Shown in pieces: positions 11,823 to 22,637 of a DNA stretch of 64,000 nt (position 1 is the first letter of the stretch; the number at the start of each line of letters is the position of its first letter). The stretch spans positions 1,513,501 through 1,577,500 of the forward strand of contig JAUTXW010000537.1 of NCBI GenBank assembly GCA_030620095.1, written 5' to 3'. The notes beneath the pieces were generated by a model. The model was not told the DNA's origin and searched no databases. It saw nothing but the letters and a program-made list of their open reading frames with translations. This stretch comes from Kuschelorhynchus macadamiae. Lineage: Eukaryota > Arthropoda > Insecta > Coleoptera > Curculionidae. The translations under genes were made by a program, and so were the position numbers.

Positions 11823-13817
11823 CTACAAAGCATATTCTTCATTTTTAGTACTATCTAGTAGCAACAATACTTCTGGTTGTAAGTTGTCAACATTTATTTT
11901 ATTTCTAATTGGTCGGAGATTAGAAATAACTGGATCAGATGAAATTAGTAAATTGTTTAATATATCTTCGTTGGTAAATTTTCTGTTGCATTTCCGGGAT
12001 CTGAGCTCTCTATACTTTCTGAAGTCTTTGTTTCTAGCTTCTGCTGCTTCCTCTGAAAGGTGCCCAATAGGTATAAATACATCTCTAATTATTTCAGCCC
12101 CATGAAATAAGATCTTATGGACCGTAGCTGGCATATAGTACCAGCTGTATAATCTAACATATAGCTGGGCGGTTTGTTTTGCATAGTTGTGAAATGCGTT
12201 AACATCTATGTTGCGACCAGAAGCTATAGCCTGTAGTATGACGTAAAATCTTTTGACTAAATGAGTATCCAAACCGGTAATTTCCGCAGATTTTGTAGTA
12301 TTTCTGAAAAACTTTCTTGCGATGTTACCGTCATTGGTTGTGCCAAATCCTTGTTTCACCATATCAACGTTTAGTCCCAATTCCCTTTTAAACCTTTCTT
12401 GAATAATCATTTTGGTTTTTTTCTTCATATTTTTTTCTTCTATGGTTCTTGCTGACCATTTCTTAAATCTCATATTGTACGAAATATGGAGCAAACATTC
12501 AAAAGTTCGTATCCATGCGTGTAGCGAGGACATTCCTAATTTGTAATACTCCTGAATTGGTACTTTACGAGCTATTAAATCCAAATTGTTCATTTCTGTA
12601 GGTTTTGCTCCACAAATATAGCAATTCATTGTGGATTTTGATCCTGCTATTGTAGAACAAATTTTACCATCGATCATTGTTAAAAAAATTGTGTGTTTTA
12701 TAGACGTAGTTTCAGAAAGTTCTGTATCATCCAGTAGATTGATTTCATCTTTTAAAGATTCCCATGCGTTATTTATTACCTCTTTAGATTCTTTTATAAA
12801 CTGAAAGTTAATTGGGCGACAGTAAAACGGTGATGATGGCCGTGGATTTTCCCAAACAACAATTGACTCCTCGTTAGAAAAAACCAATTTAAGTGGAACA
12901 TAGGCGGTCATAAAAATACTTGAGTCATCCGATTCACTGTTTTGAAAATTTTGCTTGTAGTTAGATTGGCCAGAAGCGCCATCAAATCCACATTTACCAA
13001 AAAGAGTGAGTCTGCCAGTGACACTATTCTCTAATGATTCTAGAATTCTCCTAACTGTGTGATCCAAAAGGGACTGCAAAGTAATTCGCGCAAACGTATC
13101 GGTAATCATAATGGAACTTTGTGGAGGGTAGCACTCACGTTTTGCTTGTTGAACCTGGTAATATGACGGATACAGGAAACAACCTTCTAGCTCAGCAGAT
13201 CTTCGTAAAGTTAAGTAGTCATTTTTTGAAAGTTTTAAGGAAACGTATATTGCTAGTGACTTTTCCTTTGAGTAGGAATGCTTGTGATACTTCTGAATGT
13301 TTTCACAAAAATGTCTTACTTTTTCTACGTGTTGGGGATGTTGAGATAAAAATTTAAATATTTTATTTATATCTTCATTTTTACAATTGCTCATTTTGGT
13401 AGTTATGGCAAAAGATAATTCTTCCACGTTTTCTTGCTTCAGGAAATTCGTTCTTCTTTTCTTTTGCCTTAACGAAAGATCTTCAAACCTCTTTCGTTTT
13501 TTCTGTAAAATATTCGATGCCGGTTTTATTGACTGAGACATTAAGACAAAACGAGGCCAAGCAAAGTCTCGTTTAATCCACAATTCGTTTTTCTTTAAAA
13601 AGTAATCATACGTACGGTTACATTCTCTCCATCTTTTTGACACATTTAGACAAAATTTTCTTAGGCACTCACTTAAAACGCAAGTCTCCGTTTCACTCAA
13701 ATTGTCCAAATTAAGTTTTTTCACGGTAACACTCAGTAAAGTTTTAAAGTCACTTAAACTAACGTCCAACGATCTTAATTGTGTAAATAAATTAAAGTTA
13801 CTTCTTAGTTCTTCCAT
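11823..13817 (-). CDS. Transib transposase (RAG1-core-like), intact
   Basis: The gene has 664 codons, ATG at 13817, no internal stop, and a size usual for Transib. It catalyses DNA cleavage and strand transfer of its own element in the nucleus. Alignment by eye with the RAG1 core gives the DDE triad. D279 is in KCGFDGASG, like the first Asp in RAG1's CDGMGD. D383 is in TMIDGK, 16 residues before the zinc Cys pair C399/C402 (CYIC). E593 is in SEEAAEARNKDFR, like RAG1's E962 in ESGNKLFRRFR. The zinc His pair is H567/H572 (VHKILFH), 21 residues before the Glu, as in RAG1. Other shared pieces are VWENPRPSSPFYCRP and GNIARKFF. The N-terminus has a basic stretch KKRKRFED...KKRR (106-122), a likely nuclear signal. 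The gene lies between RSS-like ends with a perfect target duplication. Confidence 0.92.
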   Translation of the reverse strand: MEELRSNFNLFTQLRSLDVSLSDFKTLLSVTVKKLNLDNLSETETCVLSECLRKFCLNVSKRWRECNRTYDYFLKKNELWIKRDFAWPRFVLMSQSIKPASNILQKKRKRFEDLSLRQKKRRTNFLKQENVEELSFAITTKMSNCKNEDINKIFKFLSQHPQHVEKVRHFCENIQKYHKHSYSKEKSLAIYVSLKLSKNDYLTLRRSAELEGCFLYPSYYQVQQAKRECYPPQSSIMITDTFARITLQSLLDHTVRRILESLENSVTGRLTLFGKCGFDGASGQSNYKQNFQNSESDDSSIFMTAYVPLKLVFSNEESIVVWENPRPSSPFYCRPINFQFIKESKEVINNAWESLKDEINLLDDTELSETTSIKHTIFLTMIDGKICSTIAGSKSTMNCYICGAKPTEMNNLDLIARKVPIQEYYKLGMSSLHAWIRTFECLLHISYNMRFKKWSARTIEEKNMKKKTKMIIQERFKRELGLNVDMVKQGFGTTNDGNIARKFFRNTTKSAEITGLDTHLVKRFYVILQAIASGRNIDVNAFHNYAKQTAQLYVRLYSWYYMPATVHKILFHGAEIIRDVFIPIGHLSEEAAEARNKDFRKYRELRSRKCNRKFTNEDILNNLLISSDPVISNLRPIRNKINVDNLQPEVLLLLDSTKNEEYAL

Positions 13818-14438
13818 ATTTTACTTGAAATGAATTAATTAAACGTATTTTATAATGCACGTACCAAAAAAATAAGTAATACAATTTTTGACAGCTCATA
13901 TACTGTGATAATGTAAACAATTTCTCCAAAGCCCACTATGCGCCAAGGCACTCTACGACCTATAAACTCCAAATAGGCGCTTAGTGGCGGCCAATCTTTT
14001 TATATTTGTTTTAAGAAACCTTTGAACTCAATAACAGATATAAAAGAAGTTTATGCATATTTAAGCATTTTTTTAAAAGTCAAGATAAATTTTAGTTTTA
14101 TGCAATACACGTATCGTCGAAAACTTTTAAAAATCATTGGTGCTAAATAAGTGTTGATATTAAAGTAACTATGCAATTTGCAAGCTCATATATCACATAG
14201 AATAAAACTATAAAAAATAATATAAGTTTTTGTTTAATTACGAAATTATGCCGTTTAATTTGCAATAGTCAGTTTAATAGGAAAATCAAAAAAATAATTT
14301 TCTTCTCAGAAAACACCCCGTGTATTACTTATTAAGTTGTCAAAAAAAAAGTAAGAATTATTTCAAACAAATTTGATGTTTTTAGAAGATATTTATTTAA
14401 AAATATATATCAAGTTAGGAATTTTGCATAATTGCTGT

Positions 14439-14473
14439 ATGTCCATCTAAATACATTGGCTCGATCCACTGTG
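14439..14473 (-). repeat. Transib right terminal inverted repeat
   Basis: Read on the minus strand it begins CACAGTGGATCGAG and carries the same ATGGACAT block as the left end. It is followed by CGGCG at 14474-14478, the second copy of the target duplication. Confidence 0.88.
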
Positions 14474-16505
14474 CGGCGGTTTATTTGAGCGCTTATAATA
14501 TCTAATGTTACATAAAATATATAAACTTTAAACCTGTGTTCCCAATCTAAAAATCTAAAATCAGAACCAATTTCATCGAAATGCGTTTTTACTTTTGGTG
14601 CTCTCTTGACAGTAAATTGCGGGACTATACCCCATTTTTGAGAAGTTTTGACGGCTTCCTCTTTAAGTTCTAAATATTTATCTCTAGTTTCAGACAACTT
14701 GTTTTCTTTAAAAGGGCAACTACTTCATTTAAACTTGCACCCGAATGTTGCATTACTTTTGATAAAATATTTATCTCTTGTAATATTGTGTCGAGAAATA
14801 CACACAGAAAAAGAAACTCAAAACTTTCAATATTCGTTAATATGGTTTTTGCTTCTTTTTTTTTAGATGTTAATATAATTTTACAGTGAGCTATAACTAT
14901 ATCTGTGTAACGAAATCTTATGGCAGTCAAATATTGTAATCTGTCGGACCACCTGGTAGGATTTAACCGTTTTAATTTTATTGAGGAATTTTCGGTAAAT
15001 GTAGAAAGAAGATCCCATCGAACTATGCTAGATCCAAAAAATAAATATACACGTTCTAAATTTACAAAAAACGTTTCAAGCTCTTTCACGCCTTTAATCG
15101 CGTCATTTATTACTAAATTTAAATTATGTGCGGCACAATGCATATAAATAGCAGTTGGTTCTATATCGTTAATTCTCTTTTGTACACCGGAGTATACACC
15201 ACTCATTACATTCGCCCCATCGTATCCCTGGCCTCTACATTTATGTATATCTAGTCCTAAATCATTTATTGCGTTTAAAATAACAGACGTGATTCTGGCG
15301 GAAGACTGTGACACAACTTTAATAAACCCCAAAAAACTTTCTTGAATTAGTATAGACTTTATTGAACCATTTTCACCCTTATTTAATTCAACATATCGAA
15401 TTACCACTGAGTTGGTTTATTTTAGTTATATCCTGTGTAGTATCTCTTAGAATGGAATAAAAAGGAGACATTTTTAGTTTTTCTAAAATAATACTTTTTA
15501 AATTTGCGCCTAACATTGAAATTATTTCATTTTGTATTTCTTGGTGACAGATATTTAACGGTTTCTTTTGGCTTATCAAGTACTTGCTTTAAAACTATAT
15601 CATATCTAGAAAGTAAGTGAACCATGGAAAGAAAATTCCTATTGTAGCTATGATTAACATCTTCTGTCTGTCCGCGAAATGCTAACATACTTCTAGCTAA
15701 TAATAAAGTTATACGAAATAATCTATCCAGAAGTAACCGCCAAAAGTCTGCTTCACGACTTAATACTTCTATATTATCCCTGTCAATCGTAATATCTTTT
15801 TTCCAAGTATCATAAATAAAACAGTTCGTTAGATGTAACTGAGCCAAAAAATGTTCTTCAATTTTTGCTGATAAGCCCTGCCAGTCACTAATTCCGACTA
15901 TCCATCCCGAACCTAATCTATGCGTGCCAAACAGCCAACAAGGTTGACTTTTTTTATTTTTGAATAACATAGCCAACCACGATCGTTGGTGTAATAATAA
16001 CTTTCCGAATACCACCTTTGTTTAGAATCCTTCGGAAAAGGTCCCTTAGGTCTTGCTAGCCCATAACGAACAATTAGTTTTCTTAAATTATTGCAGCGTA
16101 TTATGTCAACATCTAAGAAATGCGCGAAATCGGTAGGATACTCATTGTTAACATTAAAAAGACTAATTGAATGGTTTTCATCTGCATTCGAACCTGACAA
16201 ACTACTATCTGTAATATTATCGGATATTTGATTAATTTCACTACCGTTACTGATGTGCTACTTTCTTGGTTTGCTTGTATATTGATAGAAAGTATTTCTA
16301 AATCTTTATTCGGTTGGTCTTGACTTACTTTAGTATTCTGAGCGCTGATAGAGGGAAGTATCTGATCTACAAATTTTGCCTTGATATTAGCTGACAAAAA
16401 AGTATCAATTTTAGGACGTTTTTCTTTAGCCTCTTTTAATAACTTTTTCTTTCGCTTTTTTGCCGCCCCACTTATGCAATTTCTTTTTTTATCATCAGGA
16501 TTCAT
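14474..16505 (-). pseudogene. hAT transposase, ZMYM1/DUF4371 type, N-terminal and catalytic part
   Basis: It starts at ATG 16505 with a Lys-rich leader (KKRKKKLLKEAKEKRPKI). After a frame change near 16220 a TTF-type zinc-finger region follows: RKLIVRYGLARPKGPFPKD, then RWYSESYYY and RGWLCYS (16200-15940). Another frame change leads to WLFGTHRLGSGWIVGISDWQ, then LLLARSMLAFRGQTEDVNHS (15930-15540). The catalytic region holds FYSILRDTTQDITKINQLS (first catalytic Asp). After another frame change it holds GQGYDGANVMSGVYSGVQKR and MHCAAHNLNLVINDAI (15200-15090), then RWSDRLQYL. The frame is cut at 14478 inside ISAQINRR by the Transib insertion and resumes at 10655. At least three frameshifts make it non-functional. 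This fits the ZMYM1-like/DUF4371 hAT group, as I know it. Confidence 0.85.
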
Positions 16506-17240
16506 TTCTGCAGAAAAAATATTAACAATCTTTAAACTCTAATATTTAAAAAATGTGGGTTCCTTGGTTCGCTGTTTAATGTAGAAATGGTAAAACTATA
16601 CTATCCAGTTATCAATTTATTTTAGATTGTTATAAACGATTTAAAAAAAATATTGTTTTAATTGATTTTTTTATTATATTACCTACTTCAAGTAACAAAA
16701 TTTTGTGATAATAAGTGGGTTGTTAAGAGACGTAAGCATCTTGATACCTTTATTTTACCTTTACTCTTTGGTACAACAGCAAATGCAACTAACAGTGGCA
16801 GTTGTTTTTGTCTTCAGGGGATGTACTTTTCAAGTTTGAAGTTTCTATAGATATAACAACTGTCTATACAAAAGCACTTAAATCTCATCAAGCTATAATA
16901 TTATATTACTCAACCACCTATACAAAAAAATTATTTGCTTTGCAAACACTCAATAAAACCTATTTACTAGTCAGCCAAACGTTTGACTGCTGAAGATTCT
17001 CAGAACCAAAATCGTGATGTTCGGTGAATGCCCAATAATAATAAGATAAACACAGTAGGTAGGTAAATGAGTACGTTCGCGATATAAAAAATACTAGCTT
17101 TTATGGTGATATTCATTGACAGTGTTTTTTTAAACGATTTTTACTGCTTTGCGCATATTGGTTAAAATTATACTTTAACACCGGGCCAGCCGAGCCCCTT
17201 GAATCAGCGAGCCCCCCGCGTTGCGGGGGCTAGCGGGGGT

Positions 17241-17255
17241 GTAGTTACGCCACTG
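17241..17255 (-). repeat. hAT 5' terminal inverted repeat
   Basis: The minus-strand sequence CAGTGGCGTAACTAC opens with CAGTGGCG, a common start of hAT termini. It lies upstream of the transposase start on the correct strand. 17264-17618, up to the LTR element, shows nothing I can name. Confidence 0.65.
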
Positions 17256-17618
17256 AATTATCTTCTGTTACAGTAATATATTCAATATTACCAGTAAATT
17301 TTCCTGTTAGGATGGAAATGACCCCGTCTTGTTACTAAGTTTAATTAATTTTATGCAACCTTTTCTCAGACCTTCTTAAAATTTATTAGCCTTTTACCTC
17401 AAATAAATGCTTCATTTCATTTATATTTATTCAGCTACCTTAGTCCAATTTATGTTTTACTAGTGATATTTCCTTTTGCTTTTGGATATATTTAATTTTA
17501 AATTCCAAGGGACCATTAAACCGACTTTTTTGGGACTCATCAGACCGACCGCTTAAGCGTAGGTATTGTATTATACTGCTCCCAAGAGATGGACAAAATC
17601 AAAGTAATGCGGTTTCCT

Positions 17619-19933
17619 TGTTAAAATGAATAAAAGTATAATAAAATATTGAAGATTGATTTTAATATTATTAAAGATTGAAGGGTTAAAGGGAGAACTG
17701 TTGAACCGTTATCGATCTCTCGGCGAGGACTTTGAAACTCGGCCGCTAGATGGATTTGGTGGTACTCTTCGGTTTTCCAAGGTCTATAGGGCTGGGCTGC
17801 CGTCGGCTAACTAGATAACTAGTGATTGGTAGAGTGGGTCGGGGTAAAAATGGAAAAGTATGCGCCACCTGTTTTTATGGCCCTTAAAAGAAAGCCCGAG
17901 ACCGGATGAACTTAAGAAAAACAGGAAAACTACAAAAACTTTACAATAACACCAATATCCTTAATGTTGAAAAATATATTTACAAAAACTTACCGTTTTA
18001 ACCTTGTTTATACATAGATTATAGTCACACTTAGTTCATATAAAGTTTAATAAATGAGATTAAAGACATTAATAATTATTACCTTCTCTTACGACTATTT
18101 CCTGAGTATGAGCAATAGAAAGAGAGAGAGCTGTCTATAAAATATAGAAAGAGGTCGTAAGATGTGACGTAACCTAACCTAGGATTCTTCCAAATAATTT
18201 TGCATGTTGCACTTAAATTTTTATATATTTAATAATAAGTGGTACGAGAGAAAGCTCATCAAGATTTAACTATGTTAAGTATCTCAGAAAGAAAGTAGTG
18301 TGGGTTTTATACCAAGTTAACTTAAATCGAAAGGCTACAAAACTTACATCACTCAAGTTTTAAGTACAGTACTTGTCAGTGATATAATTACTTTCGAAAT
18401 AGGCCTATTTAACCCAGTTTACAAATAAATGTGCAAATTCATAAAACAACAGTGCGGCGTACTGAGTGCTATTCGTTTAAAGTTAGAGACTAGACATGAT
18501 TTAAAGTGTTTCGTTAAAGTTCATTATATATTAATTCTATTATCAAAATGGAATGGCTCTATTTGGCACATAATAACACTAACAGACAGTCAAGTATGTT
18601 CCCAAGACAACACACACAGATCAAATCTGAAGTTGATTATATTTGATACGTAGAAGAGTCTGTCGAGGATCTCACAACAGCATCGAGGATGTACATATGG
18701 TTGGCAGGCCTAGTTTCATACAGCTTGAAACATGACTCCTGAGGGACTGCAAGCAAGCTTCAGAGTGACTGTGCTATGGTTAAAGTTCATCAGCACACAA
18801 GAACATTGGACCAAAACACCAAATAAAGAAAAAGAGGCCTAAAAGAAACAAATCAAGCAATAGAAGAAAGTTCGAGAACCCAAGGTAGGTAAATTATACA
18901 TTTTAGTTTTAATAATAAATATTTGTGAGAGAATGATGAAAATGAGACTTACCAATGATATATTGGCCTTTTCAAAGAGTCAAGAACATGTGACTTGGAA
19001 TGAAAAATGGGTTTCTTCCACTAAAATTCTAATTTTAACTCAGCTAGCATAGCTATAGGACACTTAAACAATAAGTCACCCAAAATAATTAGAATGGACC
19101 CATTTTTCGAAGAAAAATCGGCAAAAATGCCGTAAAGACAACCAAAAGTTCCAGAATATGGTCTGCCTTTTTTTAACTCCTTCTGTCACTTTTTCTTTCT
19201 CCTGTTGGATAGAAACCTAGAGATTTTTGATACAACCCTGATGTTGGTACTATTAATTGTTAATGAAGTTGACAGATATTTCAAAATTAATTTAAATTTA
19301 GATAACTTTTATTTTTGTTTTGAGATAACTAGGATATACCAAAATGTTAATTAAAATTACAATGGTAAGTTTCAAAATGAAGATTTTTTATCATATAAAT
19401 TTTCTTTACTCTGATTTCCTATTTTTCTAATTCCTAACCTTATTGTTTGTTATTGTTTTTACTAAAGGTTATGTAATGTGCTTTCTCTTAATTTCAGAAA
19501 AATATCAGCTTTATTTCTACAAAGGGGCTTGATGCTACTGAAAAACAACAAATACAATAAAAGCTAAAGAGAGCTATCACCAGAATACAAGGTAAACTTT
19601 GATTTCTTTTACTTAACTTAGCCTAAAATTGTCAACTCCATAATCACGTAACCAATTTGTACCTAAAATTGCTAATTTTAATAATTTGTGTCAGAATGAG
19701 AAGAAAGTGCCTAAGGAGGTCTCCACTACTTGGTTTATTGTTATAAAGTTAACCTAGGATTACTGAGATTGTGTTTTTAAATTTTGAATTAAACGATAAA
19801 AAATAACATTAAATATGTGTCTTATTTCAACTATGAAGATTATAGGAACTGGTAAGCATATTTTATAGATATTATTTTAAATAAAAGTATAGCAAAATTC
19901 TAAATTTCTGTTAGGAAAATATAACCCGTTACA
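17619..19933 (-). repeat. 3' LTR (left), with extra 449 bases
   Basis: It matches 26082-27947 along its length except for about 18427-18875, which is absent from the other LTR. The ends are TG...CA on the minus strand. At 2315 bases it is long for a gypsy LTR. Short open frames inside (for example 18429-18653) look incidental. Confidence 0.88.
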
Positions 19934-19948
19934 ACACCTCCCCTCCTT
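19934..19948 (-). promoter_or_regulatory. Polypurine tract
   Basis: On the minus strand AAGGAGGGGAGGTGT lies immediately upstream of the 3' LTR. That is the position of the plus-strand primer in LTR retroelements. Confidence 0.7.
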
Positions 19949-20079
19949 AAAAAAAAAAGATTTGAAAAATCTTTTCTAATAAAAAAACTTAACTAACTTG
20001 AACTAAAAAAAAATTATATACTTATTTTTAATGTAGATTAAATAGAGAAAAAAGTCTGATGCAGTTTAGATGGAGTCAT

Positions 20080-20680
20080 CAGGTGGATGAGCTTTTAGGT
20101 CTTTGGCATTCCAAACACCACAGTTTCGCCCATTAGAATCCGTGAGTTCATGTCATGTTCAAGTCCATGGTGACAGAACACGGGAAATAACATAGGGTCC
20201 TGTAAATTTAGGAGCTAGTCTGGAAGTAAAGTGTTTCGAAGCATCTAATAAAATGTAATTTTTCTTCCAAACTTTCTGATTTAGCACAAAGCGATTATCT
20301 CGTCGACGAAGGTTGTATGCATGACTTGATTTCACATAAGCTTGCTTTAAGCGTTTCTGAACCTCCACAAAAACTTTAGACAAAGCGTTTGATCGCGCTA
20401 AAGCATCATAATTTCCTGAATTTTCTTGAGTGGCGTTTTCGTCATGAGGTAGTCTAATTTCATGTCCAAAGACTACAAAATTTGGAGTCAAGCCTGTAGT
20501 CTGATGTTTTGCTGATCGGATTGCACAACCAGCTTTAGCTAGGAATTTATCCCAATGTCGTTGATCCTTGCTTACATAACACGTAAGAATAGTCTTTAAT
20601 ACGCGATGTACTCTCTCCACGGGATTGGCTTGAGGATGATAATTGGCGGTATATCGAATTTCTATGCCATAGCTTTCCAA
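20080..20680 (-). pseudogene. Pol: integrase C-terminal half and GPY/F-like module
   Basis: Reading from 20680: ESYGIEIRYTANYHPQANP followed by VERVHRVLKT, the integrase core end with its catalytic Glu (NPVERVHR). RLPHDENATQ follows, and near the C-terminus APKFTGPYVISRVL, a GPY/F-type motif. A frame change at about 20160 leads into a tail, NAKDLKAHPPDDS, which closes pol. The piece between this and the upstream integrase part is shifted in frame near 20700-20750. Confidence 0.82.
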
Positions 20681-20750
20681 AGTATCTCGAAAGTTTTACT
20701 GCGGAACTGGGGACCATTATCAGCAATTAGTTTCTTAGGTATCCCATATA

Positions 20751-21764
20751 TTACCCAATTACGTAATCTTCCAACCATTTTAAAATAGACGTAGCTGTAG
20801 TGGTACGAAGAGGAAAAAATAAGCAGAATTTGCTGAACACATCACAAACAGAAAATATATATGAATGGCCAGAGCTACAGAATGGCAGTGGACCAACAAT
20901 ATCAACACTGATTACCTGCCAAGGTCTGGAAACAGTTGGTATTTGACTTAACATTTGGCCAGCGGGGGCCTGCTGTTGAGGCTTCGATTCAATGGAGGTT
21001 CGGCATCTCTTAATGTATCGTGATACATCAGATTTAATTTGGGGCCAGTAATACTTCTGGATGATGCGAGATAGTGTTTTAAACACTCCTAAATGTCCAC
21101 ATGTCGGAGGGTCGTGGTTTGAACGTATTATTTCTGATCGACGTTCTCGGGGAACCACTACAAGCCATTCATCTTCGGGATTTACAAGAGGTGGATGTGG
21201 ATGCTTAGCTCGTTTATACAAGTTATCGTTGTCGATATGCCAAAGAGGATATTTAGATGGCTGCTGGGTTACTTTCTTGATCATTACAAGATACCACTTG
21301 TCTACTATGGGAGGTAGATTTATATCTTTTATTTCTTCCTTTACCGAATCTATAATTGGTACTGATCGTGATAATGTGTCTGGAACGACGTTTTCTTTAC
21401 CTTTCCGATGAACAACATCAAAATCGTATTGTTGTAAACGAATCGCCCATCTTGCTATTCGTCCTACGGGGTCCTTGATTGAATTCAACCATTTCAAACT
21501 ATAATGGTCGGTGATAACAGTAAATTTTGTTCCCTCTAAGTATGGTCGAAGTTTTTCAATAGCAAATAAGACAGCAAGGCACTCTTTTTCTGTCGTCGTG
21601 AACTTTCTTTTATTTTTCGTTAAAGAACGGCTAAGATAACAAATAACACGTTCTTCATTATCTTGAACCTGGGAAAGGACAGCACCGAGTCCGAAGTCTG
21701 AGGCATCACATTGCACGACAAAAGGTTTATCAAAATCAGGGCATGATAGAACAGGTGCTTTCAC
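20751..21764 (-). pseudogene. Pol: RNase H and integrase N-terminal half
   Basis: This is a 337-codon open block. It starts with the RT connection and RNase H: VQCDASDFGLGAVLSQ, FTTTEKECLAVLFAIEKLRPYL cut here as TEKECLAVLFAIEKLRPYL, ITDHYSLKWL and HRKGKENVVPDTLSR. It continues with the integrase zinc region GHLGVFKTLSRIIQKYYWP and CRTSIESK, then the core with WQVISVDIVGPLPF (first catalytic Asp) and FSVCDVFSKF (second Asp). The zinc motif normally ends CxxC; here the second Cys is Ser (CRTS). The frame is lost at 20751. Confidence 0.88.
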
Positions 21765-21809
21765 AAGGTGTTCTTTGATTGTATTAAAAGCTAATTCGCA
21801 ATTTTGGTC

Positions 21810-22548
21810 TCAATTAAATTTAATATTTTTTCTTGTGAGTGAGCAAAGAGGGGCTATTATGGTCGAAAATTTTGGGACAAACCTGCGATACCACGATGCG
21901 AGACCGATAATTCGCCTTACTTCCTTAACAGATTTTGGGGTGGGGATGCTCAAAATTGCCTCTATTTTCTCAGGATCAACCAGAAAACCGGTCGCGTTGA
22001 CAACATAGCCCAAATACTTGAGTTCTGGTTTAAAAAGACACACTTTTCTTTATTGAGAGTTAAATCAGCACGAACAAGACGGTTTGTTACTTCACGCAGG
22101 ATTCGAATATGTTCCTCAAAGGAAGGCGTACAAATAATCACATCGTCCAAATAGACAAATAAAAATTCTTCCAATTCAACACCAATAACGCGATCAATGA
22201 GGCGTTGCCACACAGCTGGTGCGTTAGTCAAACCAAAGGGCATACGCTTAAATTGATAAAGACCTCGAGTCGGAACAGTAAGGTAAGTGGTCTTGATTCC
22301 TCTGCAATAGGTATCTGCCAATAAGCTGATTTTATATCTAACGTGCTGATATATTTTACGTTTCGTAATTTGTCTAAAATGGCAGATACGTACGGGATTG
22401 AATAGCTATCAGGAACAGTGACTCGGTTCAGTGAGCGATAATCTACACAAAATCGCCAACCACCTGTTTTCTTTTTAACCATTACAATTGGTGACGACCA
22501 TGGGGATACCGAGGGTTTGACGATATCATCTTGCAACATTTGTTCCAA
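21810..22548 (-). pseudogene. Pol: reverse transcriptase
   Basis: Three overlapping frames carry one RT domain. 22548-22228 holds SPWSSPIVMVKKKTGGWRFC, VDYRSLNRVTVPDSYSIP and STLDIKSAYWQIPI (first catalytic Asp). 22321-21962 holds RMPFGLTNAPAVWQRLID and FVYLDDVIICTPSFEEH, the YLDD box. 22043-21810 holds LKYLGYVVNATGF and ASWYRRFVPKFS, the thumb and connection. The motifs are canonical for Ty3/gypsy RT. The frame changes near 22240 and 22000 inactivate it. Confidence 0.9.
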
Positions 22549-22637
22549 CTCTTTATTTACTTCAAGCTGTAGCGCACGTGAGAGTGGGTAGTATCTTTGC
22601 TTGATAGGAGGTGAATTAGTCTTGATTACCAGCTCTA

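Larger units (their letters stand above)
10661..14473 (-). mobile_element. Complete Transib DNA transposon
   Basis: The element is 3813 bp and bounded by CACAGTG at 10661 and its reverse complement CACTGTG ending at 14473. The inverted termini share CACAGTGGA-CGAG, and ATGGACAT at 10687-10694 and 14439-14446 at nearly the same distance from each end. Flanking CGGCG is duplicated exactly. It carries one long gene on the minus strand, with about 1.16 kb of untranslated DNA on the 3' side (10661-11822) and about 0.65 kb on the 5' side (13818-14473). It interrupts a hAT coding frame. Known biology: Transib is the family from which RAG1 and the V(D)J signal sequences derive, and CACAGTG equals the consensus signal heptamer. 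With intact ends and an open gene it may still be active (inference). Confidence 0.92.
10179..17255 (-). mobile_element. hAT transposon hosting the Transib insertion
   Basis: The 5' end is marked by the terminal sequence CAGTGGCGTAACTAC read on the minus strand at 17255-17241, typical of hAT ends. It is followed inward by a GC-rich hairpin (GCCCCCC...GGGGGC, 17211-17230) that stands out in AT-rich DNA. If the end is exact, the 8-bp target duplication would be aattatct (17256-17263). No partner terminus was found near 9700-10180, so the low-coordinate boundary given is the end of coding sequence only. 16506-17210 is 5' untranslated DNA without recognisable genes. Confidence 0.75.

Noticed and set aside
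18427..18875. The LTR length difference as a spliced intron
   Set aside because: The block does not begin and end with GT-AG on either strand.
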